Assembly: GCF_903819335.1 (NCBI RefSeq)
Contig: NZ_CAIJDE010000023.1
Coordinates: forward strand, 1 to 64,000
Direction of reading: 5' to 3'
Length of the DNA stretch: 64,000 nucleotides
Source of the DNA: Flavobacterium panici
GTDB lineage: Bacteria; Bacteroidota; Bacteroidia; Flavobacteriales; Flavobacteriaceae
In this document: piece after piece, positions 9,701 to 17,149 of the stretch
Layout of the letters: each line of letters opens with the position of its first letter
How positions within the stretch are numbered: the stretch's first letter is position 1
The notes under the pieces: generated by a model
Database searches by the model: none
What the model was told of the DNA's origin: nothing
Seen by the model: only the letters and a program-made list of their open reading frames with translations
Made by a program: the position numbers and the translations under genes

Positions 9701-10610
9701 ACGTGTTCAGTTCCAGAGTGCTGTTTGCTGTTGGCTGAGTCAGGTTCGCAATTCTTTTTCCATCATTCCCTGATGTGGTAACATAATAATAAGACCTATT
9801 ACTGTATAAGTTTAAATTAGTCTGGCTTTCATCGTTCCATTTATCCACACCTTCGGCATAAAATAAGATATAATCTTCGTTGTTAAATGTACCGTCGCCT
9901 TCGCCAATGATTTGAATGGCATTTTCAGTTAAATCTTCCGGATAATAAGAGTTGTTGGCTAATGGAACCATTCTTCCGCCATTTCCGTAAATTTTAATCC
10001 TTCTGGGATCAGTTTTTCCTGGGTCAAAACCCAAACTTTGTAAAAATGCCCGTGTAATTTTATAAACGCCAGATTTTTCTACATAAAATCGATACCAGTC
10101 TCCAGAAGCTAAAACAGAATTTGAAATAATCGCAGTTTTTTGAAAGACCGATGAGTTGCTGCTTTTTGCAGAAGAATTATTTATATTGTAAGAAAATGAT
10201 CTGATTCTTTTATAGCTATTTCCGTCTTTTATAATAGGATAGAGAGACAGAAATGCTTGTTTTGTGTCTCTCGAATTAGTGATTTTTATCGTTTCGGTTA
10301 TCTTATTCGGAATGTTTTCTATAGCTAAATCTCCTAAATCAGTTCTCGAAATAGGTTCAAAATTTATATTTGTAATTTCTACAGAACTATTGTTTGCGAC
10401 GTTTGCCTGATTGAGATTAAGCAATAATGTTATGCTTTTTTTTGTAATGTCGAAGCGAAAAGCGTTTCCGGAAAAGTAAGGAATAATAATTTTGCTGTCG
10501 CCGTAATTCATCTCTTTTTTACTCTGCCAATCGAGCGTTAAGCTCCCATTTATCTGGGAAAATGATAAGATAGGGAGTAGAAAAATGTATAGGATTATGG
10601 CTTGTTTCAT
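6774..10610 (-). CDS. porU: Type IX secretion system sortase PorU
   Basis: Cell-surface gingipain-like (C25) cysteine protease of 1278 aa. It removes C-terminal sorting domains from type IX cargo and attaches the protein to the surface. There is a signal peptide at the N-terminus (LPILSFSQ). The catalytic histidine is in NYLGHGG (His789) and the nucleophile in ITCEFSR (Cys823), 34 residues apart as in gingipains. The C-terminus (about 1185-1278) begins NYPNPF and ends with a GVYIYKLTVK strand, a CTD-like fold that PorU itself retains. First gene of the porU-porV operon, divergent from gldJ. Confidence 0.95.
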   Translation of the reverse strand: MKQAIILYIFLLPILSFSQINGSLTLDWQSKKEMNYGDSKIIIPYFSGNAFRFDITKKSITLLLNLNQANVANNSSVEITNINFEPISRTDLGDLAIENIPNKITETIKITNSRDTKQAFLSLYPIIKDGNSYKRIRSFSYNINNSSAKSSNSSVFQKTAIISNSVLASGDWYRFYVEKSGVYKITRAFLQSLGFDPGKTDPRRIKIYGNGGRMVPLANNSYYPEDLTENAIQIIGEGDGTFNNEDYILFYAEGVDKWNDESQTNLNLYSNRSYYYVTTSGNDGKRIANLTQPTANSTLELNTFDDYQYHEVDQTNIVHLGRQWLGESFDINQEQEFTFNFPNLDATVPVKIELNAASAAFTPTSFVVAANGQNIATLNFASLTASSEIKYLTSKTPANTTFTGAESVKIKLTYNNNGVPGSKGYLDYINLIAKRRLLGTGKQFKFQYNLAGSTAGIVNYTIGSASGISQIWDITDLYNVSKVENANQASFSFKANLGEIRNYIAIDPADYYTPLKESQSKIANQNLKGTLLKNNQNSFQDIDYAIITPRSLASQAERLANFHRTNSNLIVKVIALEDIYQEFSSGKQDIAGIRNCIRYIYDNASSPDKRIKYVNLFGDASYDYKDRISNNTNIVPIYQSLSSNTTGEASFASDDFFGLMDANEGIVAYPFGGIDIAVGRMLVSDNAQAQEMVNKVLEYYDTKSYGNWRNNFVLISDDADQSSDASLQSRQNTLADLIAVEKPFLNIDKIFLDAYTQEASAGGSRYPKARTDIFNAFEKGALVFNYLGHGGEDGLAGERIWEKSDGQNLNNQYKYPLFITITCEFSRFDDPTRPTAGEYTFWNPKGGAISMLTTIRTIGQFNAENFNDSLSKNLLSYGSNQYNSIAESLRISKNENPSSSSNVVVYIGDPALMLAIPKPRINLTKVNDIVISQPIPDFKSLSKIKISGEITDENNVLLSNYNGELATAIFDKMITASTLNNDGYSPAMSFKTLGETIFRGNASVTNGQFEFSFVVPRDIRIPVDNGRISFYAKKSQALENQSGYNNVIKIGGINENAPQDNISPKVKLYMNDETFVSGGITNASPFLLAFLEDENGINTASGIGHDIIAVLDGDVSNPYILNDYYQTKLDDYTNGNLRFPLRNLSAGLHTISFTAWDVYNNPVTSEIQFVVVGDEELKLTHVLNYPNPFSTYTQFWFSHNRPYEPLDVQVQVMTITGKVVWTKNQIITTEGFLSREITWDGKDDFGDRIGKGVYIYKLTVKSNLTNKKAEKYEKLVIL

Positions 10611-10693
10611 TAGCTTAAAAACCGAAATTTAATTAAAATAAAATTAGTAAGTAAAAATATAGTATTTCATGTTACAGTAAATAATAAAAAGTA

Positions 10694-10701
10694 TATTTTT
10701 G
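10694..10701 (+). promoter_or_regulatory. Bacteroidota-type -7 promoter element for gldJ
   Basis: TATTTTTG matches TAnnTTTG exactly, 118 bases before the gldJ ATG, in the 208-base divergent porU/gldJ interval. A clear -33 TTG is not seen (TTAC at about the right place). Confidence 0.45.
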
Positions 10702-10818
10702 CGTTCGTAACTATAGGTTATTTTTCTGGTAAAAAACAGCTAAATAAAATTATTAGAACAGATGTTGCTAATTAAATGTTAATTATTATATTGCAGCACC
10801 TAAATTTATCACCTAAGA

Positions 10819-12510
10819 ATGAGTATGAAAGTAAACAAAATTGTAGTCTTGCAATTAATGATGTCAATGGTATTGATGTTGGGCACGGCTAGTTGTAGCA
10901 AAAAATCGAGTTCGAGTCACGCTTCTAGAGCAACAGGCTGGGATGTAGATAGTCAGAACGGAACAGCTGCTAGAAATGCTGGAAAAAAACAACAAGCTGG
11001 ACCTGGTTTAGTTTTTGTTGAAGGAGGTACGTTTACAATGGGTAAAGTACAGGATGATGTTATGCACGATTGGAATAACACGCCAACTCAACAGCACGTT
11101 CAATCATTCTATATGGATGAAACTGAAGTTACGAATGGTATGTACTTAGAGTACCTTGAGTGGTTGAAAAAAGTTTTTCCTCCAACAGAAGAAAATTACA
11201 AAAATATTTATGAAGGAGCATCGCCAGATACTTTAGTTTGGAGAAATCGTTTAGGTTACAACGAAACGATGACTAATAACTATTTAAGACATCCTTCTTA
11301 TGCTGACTATCCTGTAGTTGGTGTTAACTGGATTCAGGCTGTTGAATTTAGTAAATGGAGAACAGACCGTGTAAACGAGGCTGTTTTAGAAAAAAACGGA
11401 TATCTTAAAAAAGGAGCTAAAACACAAGATGTTAGTGCAGAAAGCTTATTTAATACAGAAACTTACTTGGCTTCTCCAACTACTACTTATGGTGGAAACG
11501 AAGAGTTAGTTTTAAAGAAAAACCCAGCTGGAAAAAGACCAAAAGCAGGAAAAGATGGTGTTGTACCTGAAGAGCATAATGTTTATGCACAACGTTCTTC
11601 TGGTGTAATTTTACCAGAATACAGACTTCCTACCGAAGCAGAATGGGAATATGCTGCTGCTGCTGATGTTGGACAAAGAGAATATAACATCTACAAAGGA
11701 CAAAAGAAATATCCTTGGTCTGGAGATTATACTCGTTCAGCAAAACGTAAAAACAAAGGTGATCAATTGGCTAACTTTAAACAAGGAAACGGTGATTACG
11801 GTGGAATTGCTGGTTGGTCTGATGATGGTGCTGATATTACAAATAAGGTAAAAAGTTATGCTGCAAATGATTTCGGATTATACGATATGGCAGGAAACGT
11901 AGCAGAATGGGTTGCCGATGTTTACAGACCTATTATTGATAATGAAGCAAATGATTTTAACTACTACAGAGGAAATCAATATGCTAAAAACAAAATTGGT
12001 AAAGATGGTAAAATTGAAATTGTTTCGACTGCTTCAATTAAATACGATACTTTAAGTAACGGTAAAGTGATTGCAAGAAACCTTCCTGGAGAAATTGCTC
12101 AGGTTCCGGTTGATGAACAAGAAACTTACTTAAGGCAAAATTTCAGTACAAGCGATAACATCAACTATAGAGACGGAGATAAACAATCTTCAAGATTCTT
12201 TGACTTTGGAGAGTCTGAGTCTGGACCTAAACCTGATCAGGCAATGTACAATTCTCCTAAACATAACGTAACAGTTGATAGTTTAGGTAAAATGATTAGA
12301 AAATATGATAACTCTAGTAAACGTACTACTTTAATCGATGATAAAGTAAGAGTTTACAAAGGAGGATCTTGGAGAGATAGAGCTTACTGGTTAGATCCAG
12401 CTCAAAGAAGATATTTTCCTCAGGATATGGCAACTGATTACATTGGATTTAGATGTGCAATGTCTAGAGTAGGTGCTAAAACTGAAAGAAGAAAATCACC
12501 AAGAAACTAA
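10819..12510 (+). CDS. gldJ: Gliding motility lipoprotein GldJ
   Basis: Outer-membrane lipoprotein required for gliding and type IX secretion in Flavobacterium (known role of the family), 563 aa. The lipobox ends at Cys26 (LGTASC). The rest is a formylglycine-generating-enzyme/SUMF1-like fold: GGTFTMG near residue 71, RLPTEAEWEYA near 270, DMAGNVAEWV near 360, and a C-terminal GGSWRD plus GFRCAMS. The catalytic cysteines of true formylglycine enzymes are not expected in GldJ. It is monocistronic, with a promoter upstream and a strong hairpin immediately downstream. Position beside porU/porV supports the assignment. Confidence 0.95.
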   Translation: MSMKVNKIVVLQLMMSMVLMLGTASCSKKSSSSHASRATGWDVDSQNGTAARNAGKKQQAGPGLVFVEGGTFTMGKVQDDVMHDWNNTPTQQHVQSFYMDETEVTNGMYLEYLEWLKKVFPPTEENYKNIYEGASPDTLVWRNRLGYNETMTNNYLRHPSYADYPVVGVNWIQAVEFSKWRTDRVNEAVLEKNGYLKKGAKTQDVSAESLFNTETYLASPTTTYGGNEELVLKKNPAGKRPKAGKDGVVPEEHNVYAQRSSGVILPEYRLPTEAEWEYAAAADVGQREYNIYKGQKKYPWSGDYTRSAKRKNKGDQLANFKQGNGDYGGIAGWSDDGADITNKVKSYAANDFGLYDMAGNVAEWVADVYRPIIDNEANDFNYYRGNQYAKNKIGKDGKIEIVSTASIKYDTLSNGKVIARNLPGEIAQVPVDEQETYLRQNFSTSDNINYRDGDKQSSRFFDFGESESGPKPDQAMYNSPKHNVTVDSLGKMIRKYDNSSKRTTLIDDKVRVYKGGSWRDRAYWLDPAQRRYFPQDMATDYIGFRCAMSRVGAKTERRKSPRN

Positions 12511-12530
12511 AGTTTAAAAAACTCAATAAA

Positions 12531-12581
12531 AAAATTCCAAATTCCATACTGAAATATTCAGATTTTGGAATTTGGAATTTT
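12531..12581 (+). terminator. Terminator of gldJ
   Basis: Perfect 16-bp stem (starting AAAATTCCAAATTCCA) around a 19-base loop, followed by a T-run. It lies between the gldJ stop and murF. Confidence 0.85.
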
Positions 12582-12610
12582 TTTATTTTTATAATTTTAA
12601 AGTGTTATAA

Positions 12611-13897
12611 ATGAATATTCAGGAAATTCATAACTTGTTTTTAAAATGCAGGTCTCTTTCAATTGATACTCGAAAAATTGAAAAAGATTCTATGTTTTTT
12701 GCTATAAAAGGCGAAAATTTTGATGCAAATACTTTTGCTAAACAAGCGCTTGATTTAGGTGCTTTATATGTTGTTATTGACAACGAATCTTATTTTATTG
12801 ATGAGAGAACGATCTTGGTAAATAATAGCTTAGAAACGCTTCAGGAACTTGCAAAATTTCATCGTGCCTATTTAAAACTGCCTATTATTGCGCTTACAGG
12901 AAGTAATGGAAAAACGACGACAAAAGAATTGATAAATGCTGTTTTGTGTCAAAAATTTAAAACTAAAGCGACTATTGGGAATTTAAATAATCATATTGGA
13001 GTTCCTTTAACATTGCTTTCTTTTACAAAAGAAACAGAAATTGGAATTGTTGAAATGGGAGCAAATCACAAAAAAGAAATCGAATTTTTGTGTGAAATCG
13101 CCCAGCCTGATTTTGGTTATATAACTAATTTCGGGAAAGCCCATTTAGAAGGTTTTGGAGGTGTTCAAGGTGTTATTGAAGGGAAAAGCGAAATGTATCA
13201 ATACTTAGCAAAAAACAATAAAATTGCTTTTGTTAATCTTGAAGATGCTATTCAAATTGAAAAATCAAATGGCATAAAATCCTTCACTTTCGGAATACAT
13301 AAAGAAAACGCAGATCTAAAAATTAAAGACATAAAGGCAAATCCTTTTGTGGTGATTGACTATAATGATTTTGTAGTAGAATCGCATTTAATTGGACTTT
13401 ATAACGCAAATAATATTAATGCCGCTACAGCAATTGGAAGATACTTTAAAGTAGAAGATACTTCGATAAAATATGGAATAGAAAATTATATTCCGGAAAA
13501 TAACAGATCTCAATTGCTGAATAAAGGTTCTAACCAAATTATTTTGGATGCTTACAATGCAAACCCAAGTAGTATGGCGGTTGCAATTGCGAATTTTCTT
13601 CAATTAGAGAATGATAATAAAATTATGATTCTAGGTGATATGTTTGAGCTAGGAGAAGAAAGTCCGCAGGAACATAAACTGATTGTAGATTCTTTAGTGA
13701 ATCAAAAAGAATCACTTTGTTATTTGATTGGAAAATCATTCTATGAAAATAAAATTTCAAGCGATACGATTCAATTTTTTGAAACTTTTGATGCTTTCGC
13801 AGATTATCTAAAAAGTATTCAATTTAAAGATAATACTATCTTGATAAAAGGATCGAGAGGAATGGCTCTCGAGAGAACTTTAGAATATATTTCTTAA
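12611..13897 (+). CDS. murF: UDP-MurNAc-tripeptide:D-Ala-D-Ala ligase
   Basis: Last cytoplasmic amino-acid addition in peptidoglycan precursor synthesis: ATP-dependent joining of D-Ala-D-Ala to UDP-MurNAc-tripeptide. 428 aa, normal family length. The Mur ligase ATP-binding motif is TGSNGKTTTKE (96-106). EMGANHKKEIEFL and the domain-3 motif LDAYNANPSSM are also present. It follows gldJ after a terminator, so it probably has its own promoter. It is convergent with the LuxR-type regulator, sharing a bidirectional hairpin. Confidence 0.95.
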   Translation: MNIQEIHNLFLKCRSLSIDTRKIEKDSMFFAIKGENFDANTFAKQALDLGALYVVIDNESYFIDERTILVNNSLETLQELAKFHRAYLKLPIIALTGSNGKTTTKELINAVLCQKFKTKATIGNLNNHIGVPLTLLSFTKETEIGIVEMGANHKKEIEFLCEIAQPDFGYITNFGKAHLEGFGGVQGVIEGKSEMYQYLAKNNKIAFVNLEDAIQIEKSNGIKSFTFGIHKENADLKIKDIKANPFVVIDYNDFVVESHLIGLYNANNINAATAIGRYFKVEDTSIKYGIENYIPENNRSQLLNKGSNQIILDAYNANPSSMAVAIANFLQLENDNKIMILGDMFELGEESPQEHKLIVDSLVNQKESLCYLIGKSFYENKISSDTIQFFETFDAFADYLKSIQFKDNTILIKGSRGMALERTLEYIS

Positions 13898-13902
13898 ACA
13901 TA

Positions 13903-13931
13903 AAAAGGCCTTCTATTACAGAAGGCCTTTT
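13903..13931. terminator. Bidirectional terminator between murF and the PUL regulator
   Basis: Perfect 12-bp stem (AAAAGGCCTTCT and its complement) with a 5-base loop, A-run on one side and T-run on the other, six bases after the murF stop. Confidence 0.85.
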
Positions 13932-13933
13932 AT

Positions 13934-16804
13934 TTATATACTCATTAAAAAACCAATTAGGTTTTCCTTTTTATTTAATCCGAGTTTTTTTCTCAAACGA
14001 TAACGGGCTAATTCTACTCCTCCGGTTGAAATATTCATAATTTCGGCAATTTCTTTGGTAGACATATTCATTAATAAATAAGTCGATAAATCGAGTTCAC
14101 GAGGTGAAATTGTTGGATATTTTTCCTTTAAACGTTTTAAAAACTCAAAGTGAACATTCTTGATGTGTTTTTCTAGATCTTTCCAGCTTTTATCTGTATT
14201 TACCTCTTTTACAATGCTCTTGTTTAGTTTGCTGACTTGGAACTTAGTGGAGTCGTCCAATGCTTCGATATCAATTTCTTTCAATTTATGAATAATTCCG
14301 TTTAGAATTTTATTCTTTTTTACTACTTGTAAAGAGTTGTTGACTAATTCCTTGTCTTTTGCTAAAATCTTAATTTGCAGTTTATCGTTTTTTAATTTTT
14401 CGATTTCTTTTTCAAGATCATATTGTTCCTGTCTAATTCTGGATTCTTTTTCAAGATAAAGTCTTCGCTGTTCAATAGTTTCGTAATATTTATTCTTTCT
14501 AATTTTCATTTTAATTCGACTGGAAATTACATAAATGGCAATTATTAATAGAATAAAATATAGCATAAAAGCCAGAAAGTGCCTGTACCAGGGCGGAGAA
14601 ATAGTAAAAGATATTGTTGACGGTTCAGATTGAACTCCGTAACTGTTTCGCACTTTTACATTCATCACATAATCGCCTTCACGAAGGTTTGTATACTCTT
14701 TAATTGAAATAGTTGACCAGTTGCTCCACTTTTCGTCAAAAGGCTCTAATTGATAAGAAAACTGCACGTTTTCAAGGTTTTCGTATGTTGGAGACGAAAA
14801 AGTAAAGCGAACATGATTTGACGAATAAGGAATTCGGATGTTTTCACTCTTGTTTTGATTGTTTCCAAGGATTATTGTATCACCCGGAAATGAAAAGCTG
14901 CGAACGAATGCCTTTGGTTTTGTCACAAAATTGTTTAAAAGTTCAGAATCGTAATGTGCCAGACCATCTGTTAATCCTATAAAAATATTTTTAGAGTCAA
15001 TGGTATTTACAGAAAGATAATTAGTAACCAAATTACCGGTTAGGTTAGAAAATGGTGCAACAATGTTTTTATAATTATTGTTTTGCTTCATTAAAACCCC
15101 TAATGACTCATCATAGGCATACCAAAGATTGGATTGTGAATCTTCACTTAATGCATTTATAACCGGAATATTTTTAAAAAGACTGGTTAGTTTTTTGTCT
15201 TCATAAAATATTTCCTGTTCTGAAGAATATTTATAAAAATGATTATTGGTTTGGAAGTATATTTTACCGTCAATTTTTTGAATACTTCCTATATTTTTAA
15301 ACTGAGGTGTTAAGTGATCAATTTTTTTGATGCTTGAAAACCTTGCTAAATCCTCACTTAAAGTCATTTTATAGATAGATTCGTCTTTTTTAAGCCATAA
15401 ATAAGATTGGTCCAGCTCAAAACTATTTGATGATTTATCAAATCCTGCGACTTGATTTTTAAATGAAAGTCCGTTTGCTGTTTTTTGAAAAATGGCAAAT
15501 CCGTCATAATTGGAGCCAATATAAAACCCTGGATGACTTGGGATTTTCTTAAATCCAAAATATCCTTTTGAATCTATAATATTGGTAACTTTTCCCCCTT
15601 TAATTATTAATGCTCCTCTGTTATTGGCGCAAATTAATTCATCGTCGATAACTTGTACATTCCATGATTGGGCAGTTGTTCCTTCAACAAGTTTAAAAAC
15701 ATCTTCCTTAAAACTATTATTCCAGGCATGATAAAAAACACCCTGATTGGTTGCAACATATAAATTGCCCTGATGAACAACAGATGCGTAAACGGTGCTA
15801 ATGTCATAACTAAACCCAAAATAGGTAAAAGGAGAACTTTCGTTAACATAAGTAATACCATTATCCAGTCCAAGCCAAAGATTGTTTTTGTTGTCGATAA
15901 ATGAAGTTAAAACCGTGTTGTTTTGAAGGCCTTTTTTTCTATTAATATGCTGAATGATCTTACCGTCAAAATCGCAGATAGCAATTCCATCCAAAACCGA
16001 ATTTAAAACAATGAATTTATTGTTTATGATAACACCTCCAAGTGAATTGTTTCGTTTTACAAAATTATTAGCTTCAGTATTCCATGGTGTTAACGTGTTA
16101 TTTTCGTAAATAAATAAGCCTTTTTCTAATGTAATAATTAAGATTTTGTTTTTGCCTATAGAATACATAGCCCAAATCTCGGTGTTATTTAGGCTCGTAG
16201 TGTTTGGCAGCGAATAAAGCTTTCCGTTTTTATATTCTAAAATCCCTTTTTCTTCATCTTGAAAGTAAAGCTTGTTATTTACTACAAATGAGAATTGAAA
16301 GCGTTTAGGGGCTTTTAGTATTGATAATTTTCCTTTTTTAAAGATATATGCCCTGGCAAAAGATTGAAAAACAGTTTGATTATCTATGGAATGAATTTTC
16401 CATATAAAGTCAATGATCTTAATTTTGTTCTTATCAACTTTTTTAGATAATGATGTATATTGAAGTTTTCCTTTATTATCTGGTTGAAAATATCCAAATT
16501 CATTATAACCTCCCACATAAATCTTTCCTGAGTTATCAATTTTTAAACATCGTACGGAAGTTAAATTTGGCAGTGGATATTTCTTCCATGAAGAGCCGTC
16601 AAATTGTAAAAGACCATTATTGTTGGCGAAATATAAATTTCCATTCTTATCCTGATCAATATTCCAGTTTTGTGTTCCTCCTTTGTATTCATTACGCTTG
16701 TAATTTCTTACATCCGGTAATCCGATGTTTTTAACCTGCCCAAAAAAGGTGATTGTGAATAATGTAAAAAAAGTAATATAAAAATATGATATTGTTAATT
16801 TCAT
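13934..16804 (-). CDS. Membrane-spanning two-component-like regulator: beta-propeller, Y_Y_Y domain, LuxR HTH
   Basis: One-polypeptide sensor/transcription factor, 956 aa. It has a signal peptide (1-22), then a periplasmic two-component-regulator propeller (about 30-690) with repeated NLWLGLDNGI/GKIYVGG-like blades. A Y_Y_Y domain (about 690-760; EKWSNWS, LREGDYVMNVKV) precedes one transmembrane helix (about 765-785). A long charged coiled coil (795-860) leads to a C-terminal LuxR-type helix-turn-helix (SPRELDLSTYLLMNMSTKEIAEIMNIS; shown here in part). It has no histidine kinase or receiver domain, so it differs from classical HTCS and must signal mechanically from periplasm to DNA. Divergent from the SusC gene, it is the natural candidate regulator of the glucan locus. 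Confidence 0.85.
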   Translation of the reverse strand: MKLTISYFYITFFTLFTITFFGQVKNIGLPDVRNYKRNEYKGGTQNWNIDQDKNGNLYFANNNGLLQFDGSSWKKYPLPNLTSVRCLKIDNSGKIYVGGYNEFGYFQPDNKGKLQYTSLSKKVDKNKIKIIDFIWKIHSIDNQTVFQSFARAYIFKKGKLSILKAPKRFQFSFVVNNKLYFQDEEKGILEYKNGKLYSLPNTTSLNNTEIWAMYSIGKNKILIITLEKGLFIYENNTLTPWNTEANNFVKRNNSLGGVIINNKFIVLNSVLDGIAICDFDGKIIQHINRKKGLQNNTVLTSFIDNKNNLWLGLDNGITYVNESSPFTYFGFSYDISTVYASVVHQGNLYVATNQGVFYHAWNNSFKEDVFKLVEGTTAQSWNVQVIDDELICANNRGALIIKGGKVTNIIDSKGYFGFKKIPSHPGFYIGSNYDGFAIFQKTANGLSFKNQVAGFDKSSNSFELDQSYLWLKKDESIYKMTLSEDLARFSSIKKIDHLTPQFKNIGSIQKIDGKIYFQTNNHFYKYSSEQEIFYEDKKLTSLFKNIPVINALSEDSQSNLWYAYDESLGVLMKQNNNYKNIVAPFSNLTGNLVTNYLSVNTIDSKNIFIGLTDGLAHYDSELLNNFVTKPKAFVRSFSFPGDTIILGNNQNKSENIRIPYSSNHVRFTFSSPTYENLENVQFSYQLEPFDEKWSNWSTISIKEYTNLREGDYVMNVKVRNSYGVQSEPSTISFTISPPWYRHFLAFMLYFILLIIAIYVISSRIKMKIRKNKYYETIEQRRLYLEKESRIRQEQYDLEKEIEKLKNDKLQIKILAKDKELVNNSLQVVKKNKILNGIIHKLKEIDIEALDDSTKFQVSKLNKSIVKEVNTDKSWKDLEKHIKNVHFEFLKRLKEKYPTISPRELDLSTYLLMNMSTKEIAEIMNISTGGVELARYRLRKKLGLNKKENLIGFLMSI

Positions 16805-17019
16805 TAATTATTCGATTTAATTTGTTTTTTAGATTGTAAGTTGTTTGTTTTTAGGTATTTAAGAATATTTTTTCTGTACTATCACGTTGTAGAAAAGCAT
16901 TTCGTTCATAAAAATAAGCAATCTTATATAATTGTAGTGTTTATTTTTTCAATTAACATTTTCATAACATCTTATTTTTTGTTTTTAAATATCACTATAT
17001 TAGATATTTATAAAAAAAA

Positions 17020-17070
17020 TGATGTGTTTTTGTAATGTATAAAATTTTAGTTTGATGTGTTTTTGTAATG
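17020..17070 (+). promoter_or_regulatory. Two identical 18-bp direct repeats upstream of the SusC promoter
   Basis: TGATGTGTTTTTGTAATG occurs at 17020-17037 and again at 17053-17070, with a period of 33 bases (about three helical turns). If transcription starts near 17117, the sites lie between about -97 and -47, where an activator would bind. Likely operator of the divergently encoded LuxR-type regulator (inference). The 345-base interval 16805-17149 otherwise holds only AT-rich sequence and the promoter. Confidence 0.5.
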
Positions 17071-17081
17071 AAATTTAAATG

Positions 17082-17110
17082 TTGATAGTAAAAAAATAAC
17101 ATTATTATTG
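17082..17110 (+). promoter_or_regulatory. Candidate promoter of the glucan PUL
   Basis: TTG at 17082-17084 and TATTATTG at 17103-17110, spaced 18 bases, resemble the Bacteroidota TTG-N19-TAnnTTTG promoter with one mismatch in the -7 box. A start near 17117 would give a leader of about 33 bases before SusC. Confidence 0.4.
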
Positions 17111-17149
17111 CATCAAATTACTAATTAATTAACCAAAATTTTTAGAAAA

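Noticed and set aside
16841-17035. 64-aa frame upstream of SusC
   Set aside because: Lies in the AT-rich regulatory region and has no ATG-supported signal or homology; Phe/Ile-rich as expected for random AT-rich DNA.
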